A DNA stretch of 64,000 nucleotides from Cryoendolithus antarcticus (lineage: Eukaryota > Ascomycota > Dothideomycetes > Cladosporiales > Cladosporiaceae), in assembly GCA_002077065.1 (NCBI GenBank), contig NAJO01000007.1, positions 248,001-312,000 on the forward strand, read 5' to 3'. Position 1 is the stretch's first letter, and each line of letters starts with the position of its first letter. The notes beneath the pieces were generated by a model. It did not search any database. It was not told the origin of the DNA and was given only the letters and a program-made list of their open reading frames with translations. Below are positions 1-10,749 of the stretch, piece after piece. A program made the translations under genes and the position numbers.

Positions 1-344
1 ACTTCACTGACCGTACCCACGCCCTCTCCGCCATCACTCCCTCCCTCACTTCCCTCGAAGTCTCCGCCCATGCGCTTTGCCATTTGCTCCAGTAAGAAGG
101 CTCTCTCCAGTCGCATCTTGAGGATGGCGCGATTCAGCCTGACTTGCCGGGTGCGCGACTCCTCGTTCGCTGACTCGATCTCATTCAGTCGTCGCTTCAG
201 CTGGATGCATTTCCTGTAGTAAGCCTTCTCGACGCTGGGAGCGAGAGGGGTGTTCGGAGGTGGTGGGAAGTCGATGGGAATTTGGTTGTCTGGTGGTAGT
301 GGAGGCCCTTGGGCGTGGGAAGGGGGCGGGGGTAGGCCAGCCAT
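1..344 (-). CDS. INO80 complex subunit F-type protein, C-terminus cut by window edge
   Basis: The reading frame opens with ATG at 344 and stays open to the window start, giving 114 residues with no stop. The first 35 residues are rich in Pro. They are followed by a basic, helical stretch (about residues 38-90) containing KAYYRKCIQLKRRLNEIE and RAILKMRLERAFLLE, which is the pattern of the INO80F/TFPT-type coiled-coil domain: a basic heptad helix ending in RLERAFLLE. Proteins with this domain are accessory subunits of the INO80 chromatin remodeller in the nucleus. The tail then becomes Gly/Ser/Asp-rich. The family call rests on this one segment. The rest of the gene lies outside the window, so full length and further domains are unknown. 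Confidence 0.6.
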   Translation of the reverse strand, partial: MAGLPPPPSHAQGPPLPPDNQIPIDFPPPPNTPLAPSVEKAYYRKCIQLKRRLNEIESANEESRTRQVRLNRAILKMRLERAFLLEQMAKRMGGDFEGSEGGSDGGEGVGTVSE

Positions 345-1075
345 GGTTGTGAGAGTAGAGCGCAAGTCAAGGGAATGCGTTGTTCTCGGAGTGAACTATC
401 ACGGCTCCTTAGCCCAGTAAGCGGAGAAATTAGTATCTTATGTTTGTAGCAAGTGCTTTCACATGTCAATCGCTCTCAAGGTCGCTCCTACCTGGCACAT
501 AAACAGCATCTCCACATCTCACCACCCGTACACGCCAAGGCTCTCGAACGTCCACTACAAAAGCTTCCCTCCCCATGGCTCTTCTCTTCCTCTCACCAAC
601 GCATCCATACTAGACAGTACATCTCAGCCCCAGCGCCTGCGACAGCGTTATGCTGCTCCAGACTTTTTGCTGGGATTCAATGGCTTGTTATGCGATACTG
701 AGATGCGGAGAAGAAGGACTTTATCGTCTACGGAACCATAAGAGCTGGCCATGCATTTTGTTACAAGCCGTTGCGTGGGCGGCGTCAGAGGGGCCGGACA
801 TACATTTGATTGGAAATTATCTTTGGGTATCAGGATGCTACAGGATTGCCTGCATGCAGTCGATGGAGGCTTGCCCGACTGGAACATTTTCCAGGAATGC
901 CCACCAAGCACGTACCAAAGGTGAGTCTGCCAGTAGGCGTGAGGAAAGCCTGAGCTCTTCGTCTGTCTCGACATTTCGTATGGGAAGCGATTCATATTGC
1001 AAATATACTTTCATACATTCGCAGCGAAGGGTAAACCATGATCTCCATCTCTACTTACCACCACATCTGCTGATC
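345..1075. other. Intergenic, no gene seen
   Basis: This stretch lies upstream of the INO80F-type gene and downstream of the gene ending at 1076. Short overlapping frames on both strands show no family features, and no tRNA-like fold or repeat was noticed. Confidence 0.6.
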
Positions 1076-2788
1076 TCACTTCCTGCCCCTTCGTGACCGA
1101 GCCAATGTACCAGCTCTTTGGAGCAGACCAGTCCACCTCGCCGACCAGGACGACTTCGGTGCCTTGCCGCCACGAGCGGGAGCGAAGCGAGATGCCCAGC
1201 TGTCCGCAGTATGTGCTGTTGAAGCAGCTTGACTCTCTAGTAGGCGACTCATCGGTCTAGATGCACCTTGCGAGTCGGTCTCAGAGACTGGCTGGAGGGC
1301 TAGCGGTCGTGAATGGAGCGTATCACTCGAGCCTGCTGTGCCGTTCGGCGAGTCAGTGCGCGACACCGTCCGAATGCTGGATCTCCGGCTACTGACGACG
1401 GAGCTTGCCTGACTGTGCGCCGGCGACCGATTCATGACGCCTAGTCTTTCGACGGCGACGAAGGAGCCCATTGTGTTTCTAGTCCATGTGTCACCGTCGA
1501 CGAACACGTGCTTGACCGAAGCGACCGAATCGGAGGTCGAGGCGATCGAGTCTGAGTTTGAGGCTTTGCTGAAACGCGATGCTTTGGGAGCGACATCGAA
1601 AATACTCCGGCGGATGAAAGGTGTGAAGGCAATCGGCGCCGCGTCAGGACATACCTCTACTGCGATCTCTGGAATGTTCGGCGGTGCAGTACGTGGAGTC
1701 TCGTCTGGCATCTCAGGTAAAGAGACTTCGCTGAGCCGGCACTCCGAACTTTCCGACGCCTGACTGCTTCTGTGATCGGGAGTGAGTGGTGTGTCCGGCA
1801 CAAAAGACGCGCGACGCGGTGTACCCGGGAGTGTGTCGAATGTATCACCTCGTCGGATGCGCAGCGACTCTAGCGGCGTGTCGGGCACGAAGGATGCCCT
1901 TCGTGGCGTTGACATCATACTCTCGACATCAATATTCTGCGGTCGCCGGGGTACTGGCTCTGCAGCCGGGATCTGGTATACTGCTGCCGTCAGTATGCCT
2001 CCCTCACCACTCGCACTCACCTTCTGCTTTCCGAAAGCCTCGCCGGACAAGGGTCTCAACAGCGCTGTCTCGGTGATCGACTCCCTGCCTATCCTCGCTT
2101 TAGCAACGAGTTGCGCAATCTCTTCTTCATCTTCAGAACTCCAGTCCCGCCATCCAGGCCTCTCAAGGCGCTCTAGTACCGCACTGACCAGCGACCACCG
2201 TCTAAGCATAGCCTGCGGGACTTGCGCGAAATCCTGCACCCTAGTCACCTCTGACGCACCCTCAAGCATCTCCTCAACCTCGTCAATCATTCTCTGGCTC
2301 ACAACTTCATCGGCCGCCATCGTCCACCGCCGTAGTTGTGACGGCGAGGTCGCCACGTCAGCAGGCCACGATTCGGAAGGGCGGAGCTCCAACATAACTT
2401 CGTACTCCCCCGGTCCTAGAGGGGAGAACTCGCCACCTTCCTGAAAAGGTCTTTGGACTGTCTGTATCTCGCCGGTCTGTAGTATGTGGTATAGCGCTGT
2501 GTAGCCTTTCCAATTTTCGGCTACAAGATTGTCAGCAGCTTCGTCTTCGGGTCCTGACCTGGCCCGCAGGAAAGGTATGATCTGGCCCGCGGCTGCGAAG
2601 GCTTCAGCGAGTGGTACTGATTGGTAGAGACGGCAGGCAGGACACGGGATGTCTACAGCTAGAGGTTTGCCGGTCTTGAGGTTGAATGTGCAGAACAGCG
2701 AAGGGTGTGATGGGGAATGGGGAACGTCGATGTCGAGGCATCCGATGTGGACGCAGGTATAGATGAATGTGGCGTTTACGAGACACAT
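1076..2788 (-). CDS. Uncharacterised Ser/Pro-rich protein with duplicated TPRRASFVPDTPL motif
   Basis: I do not recognise this protein. The frame is open further upstream, but the chosen ATG at 2788 (MCLVNATFIYTCVHIGCLD) starts the first part that looks like real protein: a Cys/His-containing start (CxHxGC, then PCPAC near residue 50) that could bind zinc. The model is intronless, 570 residues. The central third is acidic and helical. The C-terminal third is disordered, rich in Ser, Thr, Pro and Arg, and carries two exact copies of TPRRASFVPDTPL about 24 residues apart, then RRSSIRT-type basophilic sites and a strongly basic end (ARSRRGRK). The pattern suggests a regulated scaffold or signalling protein. 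That is inference, and no enzyme motif is visible. Confidence 0.6.
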   Translation of the reverse strand: MCLVNATFIYTCVHIGCLDIDVPHSPSHPSLFCTFNLKTGKPLAVDIPCPACRLYQSVPLAEAFAAAGQIIPFLRARSGPEDEAADNLVAENWKGYTALYHILQTGEIQTVQRPFQEGGEFSPLGPGEYEVMLELRPSESWPADVATSPSQLRRWTMAADEVVSQRMIDEVEEMLEGASEVTRVQDFAQVPQAMLRRWSLVSAVLERLERPGWRDWSSEDEEEIAQLVAKARIGRESITETALLRPLSGEAFGKQKVSASGEGGILTAAVYQIPAAEPVPRRPQNIDVESMMSTPRRASFVPDTPLESLRIRRGDTFDTLPGTPRRASFVPDTPLTPDHRSSQASESSECRLSEVSLPEMPDETPRTAPPNIPEIAVEVCPDAAPIAFTPFIRRSIFDVAPKASRFSKASNSDSIASTSDSVASVKHVFVDGDTWTRNTMGSFVAVERLGVMNRSPAHSQASSVVSSRRSSIRTVSRTDSPNGTAGSSDTLHSRPLALQPVSETDSQGASRPMSRLLESQAASTAHTADSWASRFAPARGGKAPKSSWSARWTGLLQRAGTLARSRRGRK

Positions 2789-3199
2789 CTTAGCTGCTGT
2801 GGTGGTTCGTGTTGGGTCCGGCCCTGTTTCGTCGTGCGATTGCGGTGTTGATTGAGGGAATGTAAGACTTCGATTGAGAGTACGTCCATGAAGGGTCGAG
2901 GACAATGGCCCTGTGGCGACGAAGTGAGACAAACGAATGAGACGGGAGTCTTGCGTACGCACAAGAAGGAGACAATGATTGTACGTCATTGCGTGTAGGG
3001 AACAAAGAGTGAGATTATCTGACTTGCCTTGTGTGTGGCAACTCGGGTCACAGCACGGAAACAGCGTCGGGAGCATTCGTATGTTGGCGCGGATGGACCG
3101 ACATATGGGCAGACCATGAAGTTCGTCGAGCTTCAGGGAGTCCTGATGTAGCTGAATGCGGGTCACAATAAGGTGAGCTTCGTTCTATTCAGGATAAGC
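2789..3199. other. Intergenic / leader region
   Basis: This lies between the ATG of the Ser/Pro-rich protein and the 3' end of the NOSIP-type gene. The open frame of the upstream neighbour continues to 3166, so part could be a longer N-terminus or 5' leader. The peptide it would encode has no recognisable features. Confidence 0.4.
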
Positions 3200-4248
3200 T
3201 CAACACTGAAACGCTACGCCACTCTTCTTCACGATATTCGACTTGCCTCCGCCCGCGAAGCCTGTCCCATCGCAGCTCAGCTCGACGAGTCCTCTCTCCT
3301 CTCCACCTGCCTCACCCTTCTTGCTCTTCTTCCCTGCCTTCTCAATTGTAGTGCCAGCAGTCACATCGCCTTGACAGACATAGCATCTTACGGCTGCATC
3401 AAAGTCCACATCATGCGCCGACTTCTCAGGCGGCCGTTGAAACTTGTCACTACATGCCTTGCAGAGCACGTGGCCGCATGGTTTGGCTAACACAGCTTTC
3501 GTGGCGTTTGATAGAGGTTTGTCGCAGGCTGGGCATATTCGTGTACTCGTATCCGACGACACATTCTTCTTCTCGGCAGCGAAGTTGACTGTGACGAGTG
3601 ACTTAAGGGTAAAGTCGTGGGCCACATTCTCTGCTGCTGCTGGGCAAACGGGGTGCTTCCTGATCGCTTGAACATCGGACTTTTGATGGTCTGGGATCTT
3701 GTTGGGGATCCAGAACGATGCCTGGTCCTCGGCCTTGTCGTGTGCACCCGCTCTCCGCTTCGCATCGCCGTCGTTCAGGGTAATATCGGAGTCGTCCGCC
3801 TTTCTCTTCATCCCGGCTTTACTAGCCCCGTTTCTCCCGTTCAGCCCAGCCTGCGTCCTCTCAAACTCCTCCAAAGCTTTGAGCCGAGCCTCTTCGTCCC
3901 CGATCACTCGATCCTCCGCATCCTCGGCGACTCTTCTCTCAGCCTCCTTCCGCAACCGCTTCAGCTCCTTCCCCTGCGCCAGTAAATTGCTGATCGCACA
4001 CTCTCGGCAGAATAGGTGACCATGACTCGGACATGAGACTGGCTCTCGTGCAGGGAGTAGACATAGCTGACAGCTGCCGAAGGGTAGGAAAGAATCTCGA
4101 GATAGTCGTGTAGAACGGGAGCCCCAGTGGCCCTTCAGTTCGTCGCGCTCATAGGCGGTGAAGAAGGCGAGGGAGGTGTTCCTTTTGCCTGCGACGTTAG
4201 CGAGTATTCAGAGCGAGGTCATCCAGAGGTCAACTTACTATGAGACAT
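3200..4248 (-). CDS. NOSIP-type RING/U-box E3 ubiquitin ligase
   Basis: Two exons, complement(3200..4188, 4239..4248), give 332 residues. The first exon codes only MSH plus one base; the 50-nt intron restores MSHSKRNTSLAFFTAYERDE, the near-invariant start of nitric-oxide-synthase-interacting protein homologues. An N-terminal zinc-binding half (CQLCLLPA...CPSHGHLFCREC) is followed by a charged coiled coil (residues about 75-115) and a C-terminal RING-like half (CPACDKPL...PCGHVLCKAC...CYVC). This split arrangement is typical of NOSIP, a nuclear E3 ligase also found with spliceosomes. The protein ends in a short Gly-rich tail. It is divergent from tafazzin, with 155 bp between the two ATGs. The family call is firm; substrates are unknown. 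Confidence 0.88.
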
Positions 4249-4403
4249 GATTGCGATGAGATTTTGCGGAAGCCGAGTGTATGAAACTGAAGTCAAGATG
4301 TTAGTCAAAGTACAAAGTCTTGGCAGTCGCGGCTTCCATCAAACACGACTTTACTCGCGCTGCCATCATCCTTCATGTCCGGTTCATAAGCCGCATCGTC
4401 GCA
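4249..4403. promoter_or_regulatory. Divergent promoter, NOSIP-type gene / tafazzin
   Basis: Only 155 bp separate the two start codons, so the core promoters must overlap. No clear TATA box was seen. The assignment is from position only. Confidence 0.5.
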
Positions 4404-5682
4404 ATGGCGGCTGATGGCAGGCCGTATGAGCCCCCGATGCTTACGCGCGTGCTGTCCAACGCCACTATGGGCGGCGTTGGATTCCTGTGTCGGAATTTCT
4501 TGTATGCGCTGAACAGCACGGAGGTGCATGGGCTAGATGCTTTCCTAGACCTTCTCAAGGAACGCGAGGATCCCAGTAGAAGAGAGCGAGGACTAATCAC
4601 GGTCTCCAACCACGTCTCGGTGTACGTACGTAGCTCTGCGAGTCCATCCTCCCATCACACAGCACGGGCTGATCGATGACCAGACTTGACGATCCAGGCT
4701 TATGGGGCGTGCTGCCATATCGACTTCATTTCAACGCGAACAATCATCGATGGAGTCTAGGGAGCCATGATATCTGCTTCAAGAATGGGTACGTCTGAAT
4801 CAATGAAGCGCAAAACACAAGCGACTAATACTAAACCTTAGGAAAAGCCTCATTTCCGGCTTCTTCTCCCTAGGAAACACGCTGCCAATCCACAGAATCG
4901 CACATTCAAGCCACGGCGGCCTCTTCCAGCCGACGATGACACAAGTCATCAGACTACTGAGCGATCCCCATGGCCAGCCTTCGGAGTCCATCACGGGAGA
5001 GAACTTGTCTTCTTACCCGAGCTTTGCGCTAGACGATCCGTTCACATCGTCTCAATTGACCTACACCACGACCGGTACCGACTCCTTCCCCGCGCCCTCG
5101 GCATACCCATCAAATCGCCACGCTTGGATCCACATCTTTCCTGAAGGTCGCATTCACCAGCACCCGCAGAAGACGATACGGTACTTCAAGTGGGGTGTCG
5201 CCAGACTGATCCTGGAGTCTGAGCCTTGTCCAGATGTCGTGCCGATGTGGATCGACGGCTTCCAGGATGTCATGGACGGGAGACGCGGTTGGCCCAAGCC
5301 AATACCAAGACCAGGCAAGCAGGTAGGAGTTTGGTTTGGTGAGAGAGTGGATCATGAGGCCGTGTTCGGAAGTTTCAGAGAGCGGTGGCGATCGCTCGTC
5401 GACCGGGCTGCGAGGGAAATGACTACTGACGAAAACCATGAGGGGACGTCGACAAGCTCTCAACTCGGCATCATCAACAACGATGAGCTGAGGTACAGCA
5501 AAGAAGCGGAGCAACTTCGTATCGAAGTCACTGCAGCTGTGCGGAACGAGGTTCTCAAAATCCGGCGACGGACTGGGCTACCAGATGAAGATCCCAAGAG
5601 CAGCCTAGCTGCGACTTGGCGAGAAGAGGGCAACGATTCTGAAGGCGAGAAGAAAGACGGCAGTCTGGTGCAAGATCAGTGA
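4404..5682 (+). CDS. TAZ1: Tafazzin, cardiolipin transacylase
   Basis: Exons 4404..4621, 4684..4788, 4842..5682 give 387 residues. Tafazzin remodels mitochondrial cardiolipin by moving acyl chains between phospholipids. The PlsC/LPLAT catalytic motif HX4D appears as NHVSVLDDP and is assembled only after splicing: intron 1 interrupts the Val codon inside the motif. The other acyltransferase landmarks follow in order: GVLPYRLHFNA, the NTLPIHR block, the FPEGR block (WIHIFPEGRIHQHP) and the VVPMWIDGFQDVM block. ATG 4404 was chosen because it is the only ATG in frame and starts just before the conserved RVLSNATMGGVGFL segment. The C-terminal 60 residues are charged and not conserved in appearance. 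It is convergent with the transporter gene, 65 bp apart. Confidence 0.93.
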
Positions 5683-5747
5683 TTACCACTACTCGGCCAC
5701 GCTATCAACATTTCCACGCCTATCCTGGGTATCTACTCTCAAAGCCA

Positions 5748-7454
5748 CTAAATACTCAAATCTGCACAGCTGAACGCTGGTCTCGTGCTCCCCGCGTAAT
5801 CCGCCTTGATAGCCTCCACCGCGGCATACAAGCCAGGCCCAAGGAGAAATAAGCCGACAAGCATGACGAAGATGTGGAAGGCAGTTTTGGCCGATCGCCA
5901 GGCGCCCTTGAAAAGTTCCGCTCTGTGCATCTGCCAGTACGCGATGGCGAAGAAGATGAAGCCGAAGAAGCTATCGAAGGCTGCGCCGAGGAGGGAGAGG
6001 AAGTCGCCCATGCTGTTGTCACGTTGTCAGTACGGGTAAAGGGCAGAAATGGGGGCGTGGAGGAGCGTACCTCGGGATGACCTCAGCGAAGATGAATGCG
6101 ATAAACCAGATCACCACCATGACTCCCGCCCACGCTCCCCAACCAATGACCGTATTGCTGTGCGCGTGATGACTGGAGCCCATGATGCAGAAGTAGAGGA
6201 ATTTCGCTGACACGTTGGCGTAGATCACGCCAATGACCAGCGTTGGCACAATGACGAAGGCGAAAGATGCCTTCTTGTAGGCTACCACGCCTAGAGAGCC
6301 GAACGCCGGTGCAGTGGCGTACTGGCCAAGGTATCGGAAGCCTATGGCTGGTGGGACGATGAAGAGGAACCCGGAGACGGCCGCGAGGACTGCCAAACTC
6401 TTGGGGAAGTCTTTCGGGTGCTCCATCTCGGAGATGAAAGTAGGGAAGAGGATTTGTGGGACCCTGAAATGTTCTGTCAGCTGAATCTAACACTGGCAAG
6501 GGGACGGGTTTTTGCACGTACCAGAGGAACGTAATGTTCAACACGGCGTTCATAGCTGCGACAAAGCCAGTGCCTGCAGGTGGGAAGGCGTAGGTACCGA
6601 CTGGGCCTGCTGTCGGGTAGTCGCCGTTGTAGCCGTAGCCTGGAGCTGCTTCCTTGCCTGCGAAGATGAGGAAGAGCAAGATGGCCATACCCATGCAGGC
6701 AGCAGATCCCATGCTCATGAAGCTGACGTGCTTCAGTGTGCGTGGCAGAGACATGATGACTGTGGAAATTAGCAGAAGCTCGCCGACTCCGTCTCTGGCC
6801 CTACTTACTGCCCATGAAGGTGACGATGATCGAAAACGAGACTGTGCAGAGGCTGTGATCGCTCAGGGTGTTGAGAATCTTCGCCCCAGTAAGGACGTGG
6901 AAGCCGATCAACATGATATTGTTTGCCAACAGCATGAAACCAGTGAACTCGTAAGCGATCTTGTTTTTGCCGCAGGCGTAGTATGCGAAATCACAAATAT
7001 CGCGAATTTGCGGGTGCACTACACCATAGCTGAGTTAGCTATCTGCATCTCTCCCTGTTCGGATGCTATCGTTCATGCTCACCCATGATGAACCTGTGCA
7101 TAGTAATCGACGTGAACCAGAAAAGTAAACCAGCCAAGACCATCGTGATGATCCCCGGCACCCAGCCTAGCACAGAGAGCGACCAAGACTGCGCCATGAT
7201 GGCAAGGCAGACTTGGTCGCCACAGAGCAGCCATGCAGCCTTCTGCCAGGACATTGTCCGTAGCTTGATGTCATGTTCGTGGTCTGCAATCTGGTTAGTC
7301 TACCCAGTCTGCGCAGAATTGTAGACGTAGGCCGACCTTCTGCTACGAGCGCCTGGATCTTGTCATGCGAGTTATCGAAGTCCGAGTCTACGGCCGCGAA
7401 GGTAGTGGTGTTGAGTGGCCCGCCCTTCTCATCGGCGCTCTTGCTGAAAGACAT
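5748..7454 (-). CDS. AAAP-family amino acid transporter (Mtr-like)
   Basis: Six exons, complement(5748..6012, 6071..6463, 6522..6759, 6809..7018, 7083..7283, 7337..7454), close in frame to 474 residues. The protein has a soluble N-terminus of about 50 residues, then about 11 hydrophobic segments. The segment order (DHEHDIKLRTMSWQKAAWLL, CLAIMAQSWSLSVLGWVPG, HPQIRDICDFAYYACG) matches fungal members of the amino acid/auxin permease superfamily (Aa_trans) near the neutral amino acid permease Mtr of Neurospora. It is expected to take up neutral or aromatic amino acids with protons at the plasma membrane or vacuole. Substrate and membrane are inference. Introns are 48-64 nt and split the gene at every few membrane spans. 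Confidence 0.85.
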
Positions 7455-8553
7455 CTCTGCGACACAGCTCTTCCTCAGCTCTTACTCGTGAGTACAATCG
7501 CAACAGCGGAGGAAGAAGTGAGGTCAAGAGAGAGAGAGAGCAGAGAGCTATACCAGTACCGCCTTATCGTCGCGCTTACCTCGAGCTTTACCGGGGTACA
7601 GCAGCACAACCTACATATACCCTTCTCCAATGCAGCCCTACCTCTCACTCGACTACTGCACTCTCACGGCAGCACAGACGCTCAAGCCAATTGCGTGCTT
7701 GATCACACGTCCTCGGCCGTGCAAAATGTCAGCTATAGCCCGCGACAGACGCGTTCCAGATTCCTCGGCGCGCCCGCCACACGCTGACGCTTATCTGTGT
7801 CTGTCCTCCATCTCGGCAACGCTGCGAGTCGCGAGCAGAGCCGCCAATGATGAGCTAGAATAGATGCAGGGAAGGGTGCGGCAGCACGTGTAAGTCGTGG
7901 CGCTAGGCGTTAAGCTCATGCTTAGTTTTTCAAGCACGCGATTGAAGTGGTGGGGTGCGCCTTAGGCAAGCTCGGGGGAAACAGGCACGCGTGTGACAAA
8001 AGAAGTGAACTGCTCAGCGATATATTGCAGATGGAAATGCTAACATAACTTATGCAATGCCGCGATAGTATGAACGTGCGTACGCCGTCAGCGAGAGTTC
8101 TATGTCTCTCGAGAGTTCTCCTAGATAGCATCGACTGCGATTCGTGAACACAGTGCAGCATATACTAACGGCGTCAATTGCGTCGACTTCTCGAGCAGTC
8201 CGCTTCTTTTGTCATTCGCGTGGGTGGACATGTCCTAGAGTCTGAGAAACTGGACGGGGAGTCGGGGTCCTGATTATATGAGCATTTGCTTCGTGGCTGA
8301 GCCGGTAGCAAGTGCGATAATGTCTCTTTGGCTTTAGGCTTACATCTGCGCTGGGCTGTGAGATAGGTTTATGCAACTGGAGGTGATGAGTCGAGGTGTT
8401 TTGGCTCTAGCGAGCGAGATGCGGCAAGTCGACACGAGCCGGATCTGACCCCCATGAATCCATATCAAAGCAACACTGGTCGGTGAAGGACGCTTGAGGG
8501 CCATGCTGTGAACAGCACAAGACAAGTCTTCTTTCCAATACCCCAGGGGATGC
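7455..8553. other. Intergenic, contains diverged repeat copy A and a CACGTG site
   Basis: No convincing coding frame. A short GA-rich run lies near 7525-7545, upstream of the transporter ATG. A palindromic CACGTG (possible bHLH site) is at 7885-7890. A dispersed repeat lies at 8052-8222 (separate entry). Confidence 0.55.
8052..8222 (+). repeat. Diverged dispersed repeat, copy A (pair with 41716-41884)
   Basis: This 171-nt non-coding stretch aligns collinearly with 41716-41884. The best block begins at 8059 with 12 identical bases (gccgcgatagta) and runs about 40 nt without gaps to cagcgagagt, with roughly three quarters of positions equal. A second block ends in ctcgagc.gtcc and a third in gtcattcg.gtg. 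Most differences are transitions. No coding frame is shared and no terminal repeats are visible. It could be the remnant of a small transposon worn by RIP-like mutation, or a conserved non-coding element. Confidence 0.6.
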
Positions 8554-10467
8554 TCAGATACTGAAGTACGCTTCCTTCTCAATCCCCTCCAGATTCCCCA
8601 CAACCCCGATCCCCGCTCTGTAGACCAATCCGCCCGTCTCATCATACAGCGTCCACGCCTCCTTCTCACACATCGCCTGAGCGTCCGCTCTTAACGAACT
8701 CACCTCCCCAGCCCAAGAATCATACACCCCATCGTCCTGGTAAAATTTGAAGAATTCTGGCTTGTCCTGAGCGCGACCAGTGTCCTGGGCCCAGTCGTCT
8801 TCATTCACTGCGTTGGAACGGGAAGCTGCGGCCGCGGCGGACTGCTTGAGGGAGTAGGCTTTGAAATCCACGGCCTTGCAAGCGCGGAAGACGTTGACGA
8901 GATGTAACTTCGCGGCCTCCGTACTGTAGAAGGGGTTTGGAGGATCGTCGTCAATGCCACCGGTGTGAGTGTATGTCACGAGGCGGTCTTCACCTTCCTC
9001 GCAGTCGTACACGGCGTTGTTGTACTCTACTTCAGAAGCGTAAGTATACCTTTCCGGGCTGAGAGCAAGAGCGGCAGCGGGTGCCTGCGCACCGGCCCAA
9101 AGCTGTTGCGTATTCGCAATCTCGGCCATGAGAAGGTAGGAGGGCGCGTACATAGCATCCATTGCCACGCGAAGCCAGTCCATGGCGAGTTGTGCGCGTT
9201 GCTTAGGAGTCGAGGGATAAGTTGCTGTGTGGAAGAATTGATCTGCGTCAGCAGGTCTGAGTGTGCTTGGTGCAAATGGTGACGTTGACGTAGTCGCCTT
9301 GTCCGGTTTAAAGCTGTCAAATGGCGTTGGCTTGATGTGCGCTGGAGGCTCATCTTCTATGTACTTCCACCCGGAGGTCCAGTAGTATCTGCCTAGTTCG
9401 TGCGCAGCTTTGGGCACGCCGCTCGCCGCAGCTTTGGTCATGAGGTAGAGCCATTCGCTCGTAGGTCTAAGATCACCATTTGCGTACGACTGTTCCCTGT
9501 AGCTGGCAGCCCAGTAGAATGCAACTGGATCGTCTTGCTCCATCCCTATCTTCAATGCCCTTTCAAGCAGGTCGACCTCTTTCAGACCACGCTGCACTCT
9601 TTCAAAGTGAATAGTGATTAATTCGATCCAAGGCGTCGCAAGATGCTGCAAAGAGGCATTGTACGCATCCGTCTCTTTGGGATTGGGCCTAATGTTAGTC
9701 ACGTAACTCAACCTCACAGGATCTTCCAGCACGCTCCACCACAATTTGATAGCTGCTTCCTGATCGCCCTGGAACCTCGCAATCATGCCCTCAAGCACCA
9801 TCGCCCTGACATTGACTCCCTCACGCGCCAACCGCTGGAGATGGCCGCGCGATCTCGAACATGTGGCTGCCTTGAGCGTCTGAGGGTTGTCTTTGCTCAC
9901 AAGCAGCAATTGATACAAGAGCTGTACCGTAGCCTCCTCGTACCCAACACTAGAAAGCAGCAACAGCAACTTCTGGCCGTATGGCTTCTCCTTCTTCACG
10001 TGGCTGGCTTGCAGCATGAAAGCCAGAAACAGGACGTCCTTCTGCGCGATTTTGGTCGTCTCAAGAAGCGCAGCAAACTTCGTGACGATCCCCGATTCGA
10101 GTCTTGGCTTGGAGTCGGTACACAGTCCCGCGTAAGCACTCAAGAAGCGATCGACTTCGTGTGCCGTGACAGTGATGTTGCCTTTATCGAAGTTCCAGCT
10201 GATGAGAGCATGACGGTAGGTATTGACTAAATTGGCCATTTCCCGGTCGAGTCCCTTCAGCTTGAGTGCATCTGCGGGATTCAACACCCTTCGCTTTTGA
10301 GTAGTGGTCGACCATGCCTTCTCTCGCTGACGCGGCGAGGTCGTTGACAAAGTTCGGGCAGGTCCCAAACCGGCACCGCATCGACATCTGCAAGCATGCT
10401 CTACCGATGGGAGGCTATGGGAGATGGCCGCCGGCAGTGCTCTCAGGGAGGTCGTAGTCCTCCTCAT
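8554..10467 (-). CDS. Mitochondrial Sel1/TPR-like helical repeat protein
   Basis: An intronless frame of 637 residues from ATG 10467; the frame continues a few codons upstream but only to a TTG. The first 40 residues are rich in Arg, Ser and Ala with almost no acidic residues (MRRTTTSLRALPAAISHSL), typical of a mitochondrial presequence. The body consists of helical pairs with Sel1/TPR character, for example VPKAAHELGRYYW and AQLAMDWLRVAMDAMYAPSY (about residues 330-460). The C-terminal 100 residues resemble a compact folded end (LYDETGGLVYRAGIG). I cannot name an orthologue. A scaffold or assembly role in mitochondria is inference. It is divergent from CCT8, with 282 bp between ATGs. Confidence 0.7.
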   Translation of the reverse strand: MRRTTTSLRALPAAISHSLPSVEHACRCRCGAGLGPARTLSTTSPRQREKAWSTTTQKRRVLNPADALKLKGLDREMANLVNTYRHALISWNFDKGNITVTAHEVDRFLSAYAGLCTDSKPRLESGIVTKFAALLETTKIAQKDVLFLAFMLQASHVKKEKPYGQKLLLLLSSVGYEEATVQLLYQLLLVSKDNPQTLKAATCSRSRGHLQRLAREGVNVRAMVLEGMIARFQGDQEAAIKLWWSVLEDPVRLSYVTNIRPNPKETDAYNASLQHLATPWIELITIHFERVQRGLKEVDLLERALKIGMEQDDPVAFYWAASYREQSYANGDLRPTSEWLYLMTKAAASGVPKAAHELGRYYWTSGWKYIEDEPPAHIKPTPFDSFKPDKATTSTSPFAPSTLRPADADQFFHTATYPSTPKQRAQLAMDWLRVAMDAMYAPSYLLMAEIANTQQLWAGAQAPAAALALSPERYTYASEVEYNNAVYDCEEGEDRLVTYTHTGGIDDDPPNPFYSTEAAKLHLVNVFRACKAVDFKAYSLKQSAAAAASRSNAVNEDDWAQDTGRAQDKPEFFKFYQDDGVYDSWAGEVSSLRADAQAMCEKEAWTLYDETGGLVYRAGIGVVGNLEGIEKEAYFSI

Positions 10468-10749
10468 CGCGGCCAAATAGTTAGATCGTGATTAAGCATG
10501 ACTTCACGCGTCCCCACGACGTGCTCTTCCACACATATTCCAGCTTTAGGAACCGATGGCAAGTTGTTTGATATGTTCGGGAGTGATATGAGCTTGTACC
10601 GTCGGCTGCTCGTTCGGACGCGCTTCAAATTTCTAGCGGGACGCGACCTCATACGAAGAAGTCGAGTGTCTGCGCCTAGTGCTTGTATACCTCTCTATTT
10701 CCACCTGTTCCACTTCCCACTACCTCTCGACAACTTGTGGCAACTCAAG
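10468..10749. promoter_or_regulatory. Divergent promoter, mitochondrial repeat protein / CCT8
   Basis: 282 bp between two opposite ATGs. The CCT8-proximal 60 bp are pyrimidine-rich (cctctctatttccacctg), as is common upstream of fungal housekeeping start sites. Confidence 0.5.
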
